Part shown: positions 45,343 through 54,610 of the stretch, one piece after another
Layout: every line of letters begins with the position of its first letter
How positions within the stretch are numbered: the first letter of the stretch is position 1
NCBI RefSeq assembly: GCF_006539545.1
Contig: NZ_BJNF01000042.1
Span: 51,562 to 115,561 of the forward strand
DNA length: 64,000 nt
From: Nitrobacter winogradskyi
Lineage (GTDB): Bacteria; Pseudomonadota; Alphaproteobacteria; Rhizobiales; Xanthobacteraceae
Reading direction: 5' to 3'
Translations under genes and position numbers: made by a program
Notes under the pieces: generated by a model
Database searches by the model: none
What the model saw: only the letters and a program-made list of their open reading frames with translations
What the model was told of the DNA's origin: nothing

Positions 45343-47520
45343 ATGTTCAAGCGTCTCGGCCTCATCGCGGCAATGATCGGAGGAGCCATCATCATGGCGC
45401 TGTCCTCCGGCGTTGCATGGGCCGACAAACGCATCGCGCTGGTGGTCGGCAACTCCAGCTATCAAACCGTGCCGCAGCTTCCCAACCCGGCGCGCGACGC
45501 CAAGGCCGTCGGCCAGATGTTTAAGGATGCTGGCTTCGATTCGGTGGAGGTGCTGCTCGACCTCGGCAATCTCGAGTTCAAGCGCGCCATCCGCAAGTTC
45601 GAGGCCGACGCCGATCAGGCCGACATCGCGGTGGTCTACTATGCCGGCCATGGCATCGAGGTGAACGGCAACAATTTCCTGATCCCGGTCGATGCGCGGC
45701 TCTCCAGCGACCGCGACGCCGAGGACGAAGCGATCCGGCTGGAGCGCATGGTACTGTCGGCCGACGGTGCGAAGAAACTGCGTGTCATTATTCTAGATGC
45801 CTGCCGCGACAATCCGTTCACGGTGAAGATGCGCCGCGAGCGTCGCGCCGCCCTGCGCGCGATTTCGTCCGGCCTCGGCAAGGTCGAGCCGACCTCGACC
45901 GATACCCTCATCGCCTATGCCGCGAAGGCAGGATCGACAGCCGATGACGGCGAGGGCAAGCACAGCCCGTTCACCACGGCGCTGCTCAAGAACCTTACCG
46001 TGCCCGGCCTCGATATCCGCCTTGCCTTCGGCCGGGTGCGCGATGAGGTGATGAAACTGACGGGCGCCCGGCAAGAGCCGTTTGTCTATGGTTCGCTCGG
46101 CGGCGGCAACATCTCGCTGGTTCCGCCGCCGGTGGTCGAGAAGGAGCCGGAGGCGGCCGACGTCAAGGGCGACTTCGAACTGGTCGCCAAGATCAATTCG
46201 GCGCGCGCCTGGGAGGTGTTCATCAGCACCTACAAGACCGGATTCTATGCCGATCTGGCGCGAGCGCAGCTCGCCAGCCTGACCAGCAAGACCGCGAGCG
46301 ACGTCGCCCGGGATGTCGGCAACGTCACCGTGGCGGCGCTTCCGCAGGATACGCCCGCGCCGGTGAACGAACCATCGTCCCGCGAGCGACTCGAATTCGA
46401 CCGGCTGAAGGATTCAACTGACCAGGCCGCACTGAAGCGGTTCATCAAGCGCTATCCGGATTCGCCGCTGGCGTTGCAGGTGCAGCATCGCCTTGAGGTG
46501 TTGCAGAGCGCCGCCGCCGAGCGCGAGGAGAAGCAGCGCGCCGAGCGCGAAGCGGCGCGGCTCGCCGCCGAGCAGGCGCGCATCGAAGCCGAGCGCAAGA
46601 AAGCGGAACTGGCTGCCGCGAGGAAGCGCGAAGAAGACGAACGCCGCGCCAAGGCAGAGGAGGCGGCGCAGCAGGCCCGCGCAGCGGATGCCGAGCGCAA
46701 AGCGGCCGAAGCCAAACGCAAGGCGGAGGAAGCCCAGCGGAAAGCTGAAGAACTCGCCGCCGCCAAGACGGCGGCTGAAGCCGCGCGCCAGAAGGCCGAG
46801 AGCGAGCGCGCCGCGCGTCAAGCCGAGCTGGAACGACGGAAAGCGGAGGAAGAGCGCCGCAAGGCCGAGCTTGCGAAACAGAAGGAAGAGACCTGCAAGG
46901 CAGAGGAAACCCGCTTCAAGGAACTCATCGCCAGGGGCAGCGAGGGCAAAGAGCTCGACAACGTCAAGACCTTCGCCCGGGAGGCGACCTGCGAGCGCCT
47001 GAAGCCAGAGGTCGCAAACACGCTCAAATCCTTCGAGAACGAGACCTCCAGGCGCCTGGTCACGGCGGCGCAAGTCGCGCTCAGCCGCATTGGCTGCTTC
47101 TCCGGTGATGCCGACGGGAACCTGGGCTCCGCCACCAGGGCGGCCCTCGGTCGCTACCACGACGCCAAAAAATCGCCCGGCAAGGGTCAATCGGATAAGG
47201 GCCGCAGCAACGGCGACCTCGCCATCACCGATGACATGGTCAAGGAGCTCGGCCAGCAGAGCGGCCGGGTCTGCCCGCTCAAATGCAAGGCCGGCGAGGC
47301 GGTGAAGGACGACACCTGCGTCGCCGAGACCAAGCCGCAGCCGCCGGCCGCCGCGCAACACAAGCGCGACGATAAGGCCACGGCAAGCAAACCCGCCCGC
47401 CGTCCAGAGCGCACACAGACCAGCCGCCAGCGTGAACCCGCGCCCCGCGCCCGGCAGGAAGCATCTCGCCCAGCCCCATCATATCGGGCGGCTCCCGCCA
47501 TGATCGGCGTTGGCTTCTGA
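45343..47520 (+). CDS. Secreted caspase-family (metacaspase-like) protein
   Basis: 725 residues from the ATG at 45343. LGLIAAMIGGAIIMALSSGV is a signal peptide. The C14 caspase p20 domain (~27-250) has ADKRIALVVGNSSYQTVPQL, VVYYAGHGIEVNGNNFLIPV with His103, and VIILDACRDNPF with Cys154, the catalytic dyad. Residues ~390-525 are an Ala/Glu/Lys/Arg coiled coil. Around 578-605, LSRIGCFSGDADGNLGSATR resembles a peptidoglycan-binding repeat. The tail is Pro/Arg/Gln-rich and ends MIGVGF. Caspase-like proteins of this layout are common in rhizobia; their substrates are unknown. Confidence 0.9.
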   Translation: MFKRLGLIAAMIGGAIIMALSSGVAWADKRIALVVGNSSYQTVPQLPNPARDAKAVGQMFKDAGFDSVEVLLDLGNLEFKRAIRKFEADADQADIAVVYYAGHGIEVNGNNFLIPVDARLSSDRDAEDEAIRLERMVLSADGAKKLRVIILDACRDNPFTVKMRRERRAALRAISSGLGKVEPTSTDTLIAYAAKAGSTADDGEGKHSPFTTALLKNLTVPGLDIRLAFGRVRDEVMKLTGARQEPFVYGSLGGGNISLVPPPVVEKEPEAADVKGDFELVAKINSARAWEVFISTYKTGFYADLARAQLASLTSKTASDVARDVGNVTVAALPQDTPAPVNEPSSRERLEFDRLKDSTDQAALKRFIKRYPDSPLALQVQHRLEVLQSAAAEREEKQRAEREAARLAAEQARIEAERKKAELAAARKREEDERRAKAEEAAQQARAADAERKAAEAKRKAEEAQRKAEELAAAKTAAEAARQKAESERAARQAELERRKAEEERRKAELAKQKEETCKAEETRFKELIARGSEGKELDNVKTFAREATCERLKPEVANTLKSFENETSRRLVTAAQVALSRIGCFSGDADGNLGSATRAALGRYHDAKKSPGKGQSDKGRSNGDLAITDDMVKELGQQSGRVCPLKCKAGEAVKDDTCVAETKPQPPAAAQHKRDDKATASKPARRPERTQTSRQREPAPRARQEASRPAPSYRAAPAMIGVGF

Positions 47521-47532
47521 CACGCCGCCCGC

Positions 47533-47640
47533 TAGAGCGTTTTCGAGCGAAGTGGATGACCTGTTCGCGTGAAGAAAACGCGTCAAAACAAAATCATCGA
47601 GCCCCGCTTCTGATTCAATCAGAAGCGGAAAGGCTCTAGG
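47533..47640 (-). repeat. Dispersed 108-bp palindromic repeat, copy B (inverted)
   Basis: Read on the minus strand it starts CTAGAGCCTTTCC, has GCTTCTGATTGAATCAGAAGC, then GATTTTGTTTTGACGCGTTTTCTTC, and ends CACTTCGCTCGAAAACGCTCTAG. It matches copy A (42494-42601) along its whole length with scattered changes, several of them compensatory in the CTTCTGAT hairpin. It begins 12 bp after the metacaspase stop. Confidence 0.82.
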
Positions 47641-47659
47641 ATCAGGAAAGGCACCGCCT

Positions 47660-47983
47660 ATGACCGCAGCACAGCTTTCCCGGCTCCACATCGCGGCCGC
47701 GTTTGGCGCAGCAGTGTTGCTTGCGGGCCCCGCCTCGGGCAGCGAAGGCCTGGTCGCAAGCTCCGCTCCGACGGTGCAAACGACCGCGGCCACAACCTCG
47801 ACGCAGATACCGCGCCTTGCCCCATCGCCAAAGATATCGACCCGGACAGCCCGCACCCACGCCGTCCGCAGGATCGCGCCGTTCGCCGCTCCCCCGCGCC
47901 GCTACGCCTATGAGCGACCGGCCGCGTGCGCAGACTTCTGGTGCAGCCCGTTGGCCGTGCTGATGCTCGGTATCGGCTTCTAA
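47660..47983 (+). CDS. Small exported protein next to the metacaspase
   Basis: 107 residues. SRLHIAAAFGAAVLLAGPAS is a signal peptide; the mature part is Thr/Pro/Arg-rich and disordered, then YAYERPAACADFWCSPLAVL and the end MLGIGF. Two Cys near the end may pair. The last six residues echo the MIGVGF end of the metacaspase immediately upstream, suggesting a shared tail signal or common partner. Function unknown. Confidence 0.65.
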   Translation: MTAAQLSRLHIAAAFGAAVLLAGPASGSEGLVASSAPTVQTTAATTSTQIPRLAPSPKISTRTARTHAVRRIAPFAAPPRRYAYERPAACADFWCSPLAVLMLGIGF

Positions 47984-48149
47984 TCATACCGCCTCAGCCA
48001 GTTTCCGCCAAACTTCACGGCCTCGAGCAAAGCCTCCCATGCGGAGGACTCTGCAACGCTTCGGGCAGATTCTCGGTCCGGAGTTGCTCGCCTTCATTAT
48101 CCGCCAGCAGCGGATCGCCTGTTCTAGCGTTAAAGTAGAATAACGGCAT
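47980..48149 (-). pseudogene. DUF6894-like small protein, frameshifted
   Basis: The ATG at 48149, behind GGAGG, gives MPLFYFNARTGDPLLADNEG, the start of a DUF6894 protein. Near EQLRTENLPEA (about 48030-48050) the frame changes: SSAWEALLEAVKFGGNW continues in another frame to a stop at 47980. One base change in the CCC/CGAAGCG stretch would explain it. It overlaps the end of the opposite exported-protein gene by a few bases. Confidence 0.5.
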
Positions 48150-48507
48150 CCTGAACCTCCTCTCTCTCGCAACTTTTCAATTCCGAAGAGCTGTCAGTGT
48201 TCCAGACTTCGTTTGTGAAACTCACCTTCGCGGCGAGGACAACATCGCAAAGTCGTGCTGCAAGGAAGGTATCGCCGAGAGCCCTACACCTTGTCCGCTC
48301 TGGAAGCCGGCTAGGGACGGCTAGCGGTCGCTGCGATCCGAATGATGGTTGAGACGTACGAGGAACGCGCAAAGCAGGACGGATCGTTTTCGGGGGAAAG
48401 GACTTAAGATAGTGCCGCCTTTGCAGCTACCCGAACTTGATGCGTAGATTCGTGGAGCTATGTCGTGTGGCGCGGCTGATGTGAACCGATCGATTGAAGG
48501 AGCGAGG
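48150..48507. other. Upstream region of katE
   Basis: 360 bp with no recognisable gene. It should include the katE promoter; an OxyR or alternative-sigma site could be here but none was clear. GGAGCGAGG before 48508 is the ribosome site. Confidence 0.4.
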
Positions 48508-50574
48508 ATGAGTAAGCGTGACGTAGGCATCGGCAAAGGTGGCGAAACCCACCAAGTGGCGAGTGGCGGCTCCGATATGATGACGACCAACCACGGTGTG
48601 CCAGTCAGCGACAACCAGAACAGCCTCAAGAGCGGCGCGCGCGGGCCCACGCTACTTGAGGATTTCGTGCTCCGAGAAAAGATCTTCCACTTTGACCACG
48701 AGCGCATTCCAGAGCGAATCGTCCACGCCCGCGGCTCCGGCGCGCATGGCATGTTCGAGGCGACGGATGACATCTCCGACCTGTCCAAAGCAGCGGTGTT
48801 TATGAAGGGGGAGAAGACCGAGGTGTTCGTGCGCTTCTCCACCGTCGCTGGCGGGGCAGGCTCGGTCGATACACCACGTGACGTGCGCGGCTTTGCGGTG
48901 AAGTTCTACACCCGCGAGGGAAACTGGGACCTCGTCGGCAACAACATCCCGGTCTTCTTCATCCAGGACGCCATCAAGTTCCCCGACCTCGTCCACGCTG
49001 TGAAAATGGAGGCCGACCGCGCCTATCCGCAGGCGGGCAGCGCGCACGACACTTTTTGGGACTGGGCATCGCTTATGCCGGAGACCACCCACATGTTGAT
49101 GTGGGCGATGTCTGATCGGACGCTGCCGCGCTCGTTCCGGATGATGGAAGGGTTCGGCGTCCACACATTTAAGCTGGTCAACGCTTCCGGCAAGGCGAAC
49201 TTCGTCAAGTTCCATTGGAAACCGCGGCTTGGGCTGCAATCGACGATCTGGGACGAGGCACTGAAGCTTCAAGCCGCCGACAATGACTATCAGCGCCGCG
49301 ACCTATTCGAGGCGATCGACGCTGGCGCATTTCCGCAGTGGGACCTTGGCATCCAGGTCTTCGACCAGGCCTTCGCGGATGCGCAGCCCTATGATGTGCT
49401 CGACGCGACCAAGTTGATCCCTGAGGAGGACGTGCCGGTTCGGCTGATCGGCACGCTGACCCTGAATCGTAACGTCGATAACTTTTTCGCCGAGACTGAG
49501 CAGGTGGCGTTTCTGCCGAGTAACATCCCACCTGGGATCGATTTCTCGAACGACCCGCTGCTACAGGGCCGGCTGTTCAGCTACATGGACACCCAGAACT
49601 CGCGGTTGGGTACGACCAACTTCCACCAAATCCCGATCAATGCGCCGCGCTGCCCGTTCGCCAACATGCAGCGCGACGGGAAGATGCAGACGCTGGTGCC
49701 TAAGGGCCGCGCGAACTATGAGCCTAACAGCCTTGCCGAGCATGGCGAGGACGGTGGTCCCCGAGAGGCGCCGAACGGCTTTGCGACAACCAACCTCACC
49801 TCCGGCCCGGATGAGACCGGCGACAAGCAGCGCGTGCGCTCGGAGAGCTTCGCAGACCACTATAGCCAGGCGCGGCTCTTCTACCGCTCGCAGGACGAGC
49901 ACGAGCAGGCACACATCGCTTCGTCGTTTGTTTTCGAGTTATCGAAGGTCGGCTTGCTAGACGTGCCACGGCGCATGGTCGCGAACCTGCGCAACGTCGA
50001 CGAGGACCTCGCTCGGCGCGTTGCGGACGGGCTCGGGATCGAGCTGCCGACGAAGGCCAAGGCGGCGCGGGAGCCGGTTGACATGGCATTGTCCGATGCG
50101 CTCTCAATCCACAAGAACATGAAGGATACGCTTGAGGGACGCGCGGTGGGTATCCTGATCGCTGACGGCACCGACGCGGGTCAACTCGACGCTGTTGTCG
50201 CGGCCGTAACAAGGGCGAAGGGCAAGGCCGTGATAATCGCGCCCAAGATTGGTGGAGCGACGCTGTCGGATGGCAAGGTCCGCAAGGCCGATGGCCAGCT
50301 CGCCGGCTCGCCGAGCCAAATCTTCGACGCGGTCGCGATCATCCTGTCGAACGAGGGCTGTCAGGCGTTGCTCAAGGAGGGCGCGTCGGTCGAGTTCGCG
50401 ATGAACGCCTTCGCGCACCTGAAGGCGATCGGCGCAAGCGACGGCGCGCAGCCCCTGCTCGACAAGGCTGGCGTCGGGACGGACGAAGGGGTTACCGGAT
50501 TGGACAGTGCCTTCGTCAAAGCGGCGGCGCGACGCTTCTACGATCGCGAGCCGACGCTTCGGACGTTGGCTTGA
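48508..50574 (+). CDS. katE: Large-subunit catalase HPII type
   Basis: The ATG at 48508 with GGAGCGAGG gives 688 residues, the size of large-subunit clade 2 catalases. It breaks hydrogen peroxide to water and oxygen. [12 protein letters not shown] carries the distal His (~73), [20 protein letters not shown] the Asn (~145), and [14 protein letters not shown] the haem-ligating Tyr (~359). The last ~150 residues ([40 protein letters not shown]) are the flavodoxin-like DJ-1/PfpI domain typical of HPII. The following FAD gene starts 40 bp later in the same direction, so probably an operon. Confidence 0.96.
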   Translation: MSKRDVGIGKGGETHQVASGGSDMMTTNHGVPVSDNQNSLKSGARGPTLLEDFVLREKIFHFDHERIPERIVHARGSGAHGMFEATDDISDLSKAAVFMKGEKTEVFVRFSTVAGGAGSVDTPRDVRGFAVKFYTREGNWDLVGNNIPVFFIQDAIKFPDLVHAVKMEADRAYPQAGSAHDTFWDWASLMPETTHMLMWAMSDRTLPRSFRMMEGFGVHTFKLVNASGKANFVKFHWKPRLGLQSTIWDEALKLQAADNDYQRRDLFEAIDAGAFPQWDLGIQVFDQAFADAQPYDVLDATKLIPEEDVPVRLIGTLTLNRNVDNFFAETEQVAFLPSNIPPGIDFSNDPLLQGRLFSYMDTQNSRLGTTNFHQIPINAPRCPFANMQRDGKMQTLVPKGRANYEPNSLAEHGEDGGPREAPNGFATTNLTSGPDETGDKQRVRSESFADHYSQARLFYRSQDEHEQAHIASSFVFELSKVGLLDVPRRMVANLRNVDEDLARRVADGLGIELPTKAKAAREPVDMALSDALSIHKNMKDTLEGRAVGILIADGTDAGQLDAVVAAVTRAKGKAVIIAPKIGGATLSDGKVRKADGQLAGSPSQIFDAVAIILSNEGCQALLKEGASVEFAMNAFAHLKAIGASDGAQPLLDKAGVGTDEGVTGLDSAFVKAAARRFYDREPTLRTLA

Positions 50575-50614
50575 GCCGCCCGACAACGGCATCACCAGCG
50601 CTTGGGACGAGACG

Positions 50615-52270
50615 GTGCGGACCGTCGCGTTTGTCGGCGCCGGGCCCACGACGATCTATACGCTCTGCGCGTTTGTCGATGAGACGACCGCACCGGCAAA
50701 GGTGACGGTCTTTGAGGCGCAGCCGCGTGCTGGATTGGGGACACCGTATCGTCCGGGCTGGAACGATCCCGCAATGCTGTCGAATATCGCCAGCATCGAG
50801 ATCCCGCCAATCGGGGAGACGCTGATTGACTGGCTGCGGCGCCAACCGCGGGCTCGCTTGGTGCGCCTCGGTATCGATCCCGAGATGATAGACGGCCGAA
50901 CTTTTTATCCGCGGCTAGCGTTAGGCGAATACTTTCTCGACCAGTTCGACGCGCTGATCGCCCGCGCTGTCGAGCGCGGCATAAAAATCGAGGTTCGCAC
51001 CAACTGTCCCGTCACCGACGTTGCAGCTGAACATGATGGGATAAAGCTAAGCGTCTCGCCCAGGTCGGGTGAACCGTTCGAGCGCCTGTTTGACCATGTG
51101 GTGCTCGCAACGGGGCACTGCTGGCCGGAGGAGCCCGAGGCGAGGCCAGGTTACTTCCTCAGTCCATGGCCGGCAACTGCGCTGCAGCGCATCCCCGCTA
51201 CGACAGTCGGCATCCGTGGCAGCTCGCTGACGGCGATCGACGCTGCTGTCGCGATCGCCGTTGCGCACGGCAGCTTCGTCGAGACCGATGACGGAGGCGT
51301 CATATATCGGACTAATGCGGGTTCGGAGCCGCTGCGGATGGTGATGATGTCGCGCAAGGGGCTACTGCCGGAAGCCGATTTTTACCATCCCGTCCCCTAT
51401 GAACCGCTTGCTATCTGCACACCGAAAGCGATTGAGGCGCTGATTGAACAAGCGTACGACACGCTGCTCGACGGGGCCTATGCGTTGTTCAAGCGCGAAC
51501 TTGCGCACGCCGATTCCAAATACGCCGCGCGGGTTAACCTAGACGAACTCGACCTAGAGGACTTCACCGATCGCTATTTCGCCGACCGTGCCGACGCCGA
51601 TCCGTTCGAATGGGCGACGGCTAATTTGGCCGAGGCGCGCGCGAACTACGCCGACCACGTCACCGTGCCGTGGCGCTACGCGATTCTCCGAATGCACGAA
51701 GTGCTCGCCCTGATCGTCCCGCACCTCGGCGAGGACTCGCTGCAGCGGTTCAACCGCTACCTGAAGCCAGTGTTCGTCGACGAGTATGCGACCGTTCCCC
51801 ACCTCTCGATTGAGCGGATGCTTGCACTACACAGCGCCGGCCGCCTGGACGTGATCGCGCTGGGGCGGGACCACCGCGTCGACAGCCATGGTCCCGAACC
51901 GGGCGCCACGGTCGTGATCGACGGAGAGCGTCACCACTTTCCGGCCTTCGTTGACGCAACCGGCCAGCGACCGCTGGCGGTCGAGGCGTTCCCGTTCGCG
52001 ACGCTCATCGAGCAAGGCGTCGTCCAGGACGCTGCCGACGGCGCGCCGGACATCGCCAAGGGCGTGGCCGTGGACGAGCAGTTTCATCCGTTGTCAGACC
52101 ATCCGGCCGCCGACCGCATCTTCTGCCTGAGCATCCCGTTCATTCTCAGTCGCCATCCGTTTATTCAGGGAATCACCAGCTCGCACGAGATGGGTGTCGT
52201 CGTCGGCGCGGCGCTGGCTGGTCGCGCCAAGCGGTCCGGCGCGGATGCCGAGCTGAAGGAGGCGACTTAA
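50615..52270 (+). CDS. FAD/NAD(P)-binding protein
   Basis: A GTG at 50615 starts RTVAFVGAGPTTIYTLCAFV, putting the dinucleotide motif GAGPTT at the very N-terminus, as usual; earlier ATGs would overlap katE. 551 residues. ATVFEAQ-like strand end (VTVFEAQPRAGLGTPYRPGW), LATGHCWPEEPEARPGYFLS and FVDATGQRPLAVEAFPFATL fit the FAD/NAD(P)-binding superfamily (the PF13454 type with GTPY). Substrate unknown; members may be oxygenases of amines or siderophore precursors. Pairing with katE suggests it produces or copes with peroxide. Confidence 0.85.
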   Translation: MRTVAFVGAGPTTIYTLCAFVDETTAPAKVTVFEAQPRAGLGTPYRPGWNDPAMLSNIASIEIPPIGETLIDWLRRQPRARLVRLGIDPEMIDGRTFYPRLALGEYFLDQFDALIARAVERGIKIEVRTNCPVTDVAAEHDGIKLSVSPRSGEPFERLFDHVVLATGHCWPEEPEARPGYFLSPWPATALQRIPATTVGIRGSSLTAIDAAVAIAVAHGSFVETDDGGVIYRTNAGSEPLRMVMMSRKGLLPEADFYHPVPYEPLAICTPKAIEALIEQAYDTLLDGAYALFKRELAHADSKYAARVNLDELDLEDFTDRYFADRADADPFEWATANLAEARANYADHVTVPWRYAILRMHEVLALIVPHLGEDSLQRFNRYLKPVFVDEYATVPHLSIERMLALHSAGRLDVIALGRDHRVDSHGPEPGATVVIDGERHHFPAFVDATGQRPLAVEAFPFATLIEQGVVQDAADGAPDIAKGVAVDEQFHPLSDHPAADRIFCLSIPFILSRHPFIQGITSSHEMGVVVGAALAGRAKRSGADAELKEAT

Positions 52271-52410
52271 CGACAATAATGAAGGGCCGTCGATGGTGGA
52301 GACCATGTGAGAGTTGAGGCCGGACGCCGCAGACGTTCCTGTGTTCCAAACATAACTCAGGAACCATTGCGCACGGTCGCTGTTTCCAAAGTCCCACGAT
52401 GGAGGCTACC

Positions 52411-52830
52411 TTGAAAACATTCACCGCTGCCCTCGCATTGCTCATGATTTCGACGGCGTCGTTCGCCCAGACACCGGCACATACACCTTCGCAAGCCGAA
52501 GCTCCTATTGCTGCCGCCGGCGATTGGAGTGCATCGAAATTGTCAGGTGTGAACGTCTACAATGAAGCTAACGACAAGATCGGTGAGATCTCTGATCTAA
52601 TCGTCTCTGCACAAGGCGAACTTAGGGGCGTCGTGATCGAAGCCGGCGGCTTCCTTGGAATGGGAAAGCACCATGTGCTGGTCGCCATGAACAGCTTGAA
52701 GTTCTCCAATAAGGCCGGCAAGACGACCACCGGAAAGACGTCTGAGACCAAGAGAGAATGGTATCCAGACCGCGCTGTCCTGAATGTCACGAAGGATGAG
52801 CTCAAAGCAATGCCTGAGTTCAAATACTAA
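52411..52830 (+). CDS. Exported PRC-barrel protein
   Basis: The likely start is a TTG at 52411, five bases after GGAGG; an ATG at 52399 would swallow that site. 139 residues. LKTFTAALALLMISTASFAQ is a signal peptide. WSASKLSGVNVYNEANDKIG, then EISDLIVSAQGELRGVVIEA and GMGKHHVLVAMNSLKF form the PRC barrel, often found in stress and envelope proteins. ATKDELKAMPEFKY-type ends are usual for this family. A terminator follows. Confidence 0.88.
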   Translation: MKTFTAALALLMISTASFAQTPAHTPSQAEAPIAAAGDWSASKLSGVNVYNEANDKIGEISDLIVSAQGELRGVVIEAGGFLGMGKHHVLVAMNSLKFSNKAGKTTTGKTSETKREWYPDRAVLNVTKDELKAMPEFKY

Positions 52831-52840
52831 GTTCACGCAA

Positions 52841-52870
52841 GGGCTCCAAAGCATTCGCTTTGGAGCCCTT
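52841..52870 (+). terminator. Terminator of the PRC-barrel gene
   Basis: GGGCTCCAAAGC, loop ATTC, GCTTTGGAGCCC (52841-52868) is a perfect 12-bp stem, 10 bp after the stop, followed by TTCT. Strong stem, weak T run; may work in both directions. Confidence 0.85.
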
Positions 52871-53030
52871 CTACCAGGCAAAATAATAGCCAGCCGACCG
52901 CATGCGCCCTCCGTTTGAGGTGTCTTAAGAAGATTGATATCTTTAACTATCTCCAACATCCCAAGAGCTGTTCCGACAAACCTAACGCAACGTTCACCGA
53001 TGATGGACGTTCACCTCAAGGGAGAATGCC

Positions 53031-53189
53031 ATGAATGAAATCAAAGAGCATATGAAAGTTGTCGGCAAGGATGGTGGCCACGTCGGGACTGTTGACGGTG
53101 TCGCGGGCAATCGCATCAAGTTGACCAAGGACTCCGATGGTCAGCATCAGGCACAGCGGGCCGAATTCAGGTTCGGGCATCATGTGTGA
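53031..53189 (+). CDS. Short DUF2171-like protein, probably truncated
   Basis: 52 residues: MNEIKEHMKVVGKDGGHVGT, VDGVAGNRIKLTKDSDGQHQ, then an unrelated-looking AQRAEFRFGHHV. DUF2171 proteins go on with about 30 residues (YIPL-WV...HVHL) that are absent here, so the 3' end was probably replaced. GGGAG lies before the ATG. Small soluble protein, PRC-like fold; role unknown, members occur near stress genes. Confidence 0.7.
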   Translation: MNEIKEHMKVVGKDGGHVGTVDGVAGNRIKLTKDSDGQHQAQRAEFRFGHHV

Positions 53190-53512
53190 ACACGGGTCCG
53201 TTCCGGTCTATTCAATGCGCGACGCAGCGAAGTGTTCCTAGAAAAGCCCGTCGCGATGATGTGCTGCGGCAGCCAGGCGGCACGGCCAAAGCCTGCCGGT
53301 ACGCAGAACAAGGAAAACAAGAAAATGGAGAACCTAGTCCCGTCGCTGTTACCTGGCGCGGAACTGGCTGCGGTTCCCGAGCGTTGTTGAAGCGTTAAGA
53401 GTAATCAACGATCGACTTAGCTCTACGACGGCCGTGCCGGCGTACATTCACCCCAAGTCGTCAATTGCTAGGGTAAGATCGTCCACCTGCACGGAGCGAG
53501 GTTCGCGCTGAA
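53190..53512. other. 320-bp gap
   Basis: No gene supported; the 70-codon frame from 53186 has no family resemblance or ribosome site. Possibly sequence replaced when the DUF2171 gene lost its end. Confidence 0.35.
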
Positions 53513-53764
53513 ATGAAACGGCATCGTCTCTTTCTCGCAGTCGCTGTCTCGGCTGGTTTCGGGTTGGCCTGTCTGATTGGTGAAAAGGCCCATGCCGATG
53601 TATCCGCTGCGGCCATCAAAGAATGGCTTCGTGTACACATACCCACCTGCACTGACGTGCGAACTGTGGTCGCTGCGGTCGGCGAGGCAAAGGCCGAAGC
53701 TGTCGCAAAAGCGGCGGGAGTTTCGGACGTGAAGATCGCGAAGGCAAAGCGCTGCCTGAAGTGA
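53513..53764 (+). CDS. Small exported protein
   Basis: 83 residues. HRLFLAVAVSAGFGLACLIG is a signal peptide, with cleavage probably after AHA. The mature ~55 residues (AAAIKEWLRVHIPTCTDVRT, VVAAVGEAKAEAVAKAAGVS) are helical, with two Cys. Possibly a periplasmic helical peptide or secreted factor. No family recognised. Confidence 0.65.
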   Translation: MKRHRLFLAVAVSAGFGLACLIGEKAHADVSAAAIKEWLRVHIPTCTDVRTVVAAVGEAKAEAVAKAAGVSDVKIAKAKRCLK

Positions 53765-53790
53765 GTTTTTTGGGGAAACGCGGGTGCCCC

Positions 53791-54015
53791 TCAATTGTCG
53801 TCAGACTTGCAGTCTCTTCCATTGTCTTGATGGCGGCCTCGGCGTCGGTCCGCGTTTTGAAGATGCCGTTGTCGACGATGCTCGTCGCCACGGCCGGCCT
53901 ATGCTCCACGATGGTGCACTTCTTGGAATCGGGATCGCGCAGAACGTAGTATTCGTCGACCGTCACCGCTTGCGCCGGCAAGGGCAATCAGCGCGCTAAA
54001 GGCGACTATCTTCAT
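53791..54015 (-). pseudogene. Small exported protein broken by two indels
   Basis: From the ATG at 54015: MKIVAFSALIAL, then the frame must change to PAQAVTVDEYYVLRDPDSKK, CTIVEHRPAVATSIVDNGIF and KTRTDAEAAIKTM, and once more to end CKSDDN at the TGA 53791. One extra T in CCCTTGCC (near 53982) and one lost base near 53818 explain it. The repaired 75-residue protein is a type common in Bradyrhizobium (signal peptide, then EYYVVxDxxxKKCTIV). Function unknown. Confidence 0.7.
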
Positions 54016-54235
54016 AAATAAGTTCTTGGTTGAACAGCCCACCAACGCTGCGGCGCTGCCGTTTGTTCCTTTTGGACTAGACGTCGAATTTCTGAGCACT
54101 GGACGAAATAAAGACAAAGCCAGTACCTGACCTTTCGATGCCACCCACCGCTCGTCCTTAGAAGACTGATCATGGACCAGTACCTTGATTGCCGCCTAAA
54201 CGTGAAGGGAACGGAACAGGGGGAGGCGTAAGTTG

Positions 54236-54610
54236 TCAGCGCCTGCTCTTTCGAGGGGGCTCGGTATTGATCTGCATTCTTAGCACGTCTTGCAGTCGCC
54301 TATCCACCTCCGGCTGCATTCTCGGGTTGGCTGCCGTGGCTATCACTCGCCCGTGCTCGTCTCCGCACACATTGGCCGCGCAGCCATAAGCCCGTAGAAG
54401 CTGTTCGACCGCTACAATACTGATTACTGGCTGAGGCTGCTGCGGGGGCAGCGCCGGCACTTGCATCCGCGATCCTTCAGTCCGCATATCTTCCATTCTT
54501 GGTCCTACGTCCCCTTCTCCCGGCCTGCTTTTTGTTCGGGTCCTACCGCTTGTTCTTGTCCTGTTATTGGTCGTTTGGGTCGGCCTGGGGGCTCTATTTT
54601 TCGTCGACAT
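54236..54610 (-). CDS. Hypothetical protein
   Basis: 124 residues. The first 50 are basic and disordered (MSTKNRAPRPTQTTNNRTRT). Then VISIVAVEQLLRAYGCAANV, CGDEHGRVIATAANPRMQPE and VDRRLQDVLRMQINTEPPRK look folded and helical. AGAGGA precedes the ATG at moderate distance. Not recognised; it may be a real small gene, though the region around it is decayed. Confidence 0.45.
   Translation of the reverse strand: MSTKNRAPRPTQTTNNRTRTSGRTRTKSRPGEGDVGPRMEDMRTEGSRMQVPALPPQQPQPVISIVAVEQLLRAYGCAANVCGDEHGRVIATAANPRMQPEVDRRLQDVLRMQINTEPPRKSRR

Noticed and set aside
46414..47361. 315-codon Leu/Phe/Gly-rich minus-strand frame
   Set aside because: It mirrors the Ala/Glu/Lys coiled coil of the metacaspase; apparent hydrophobic helices are an antisense artefact.
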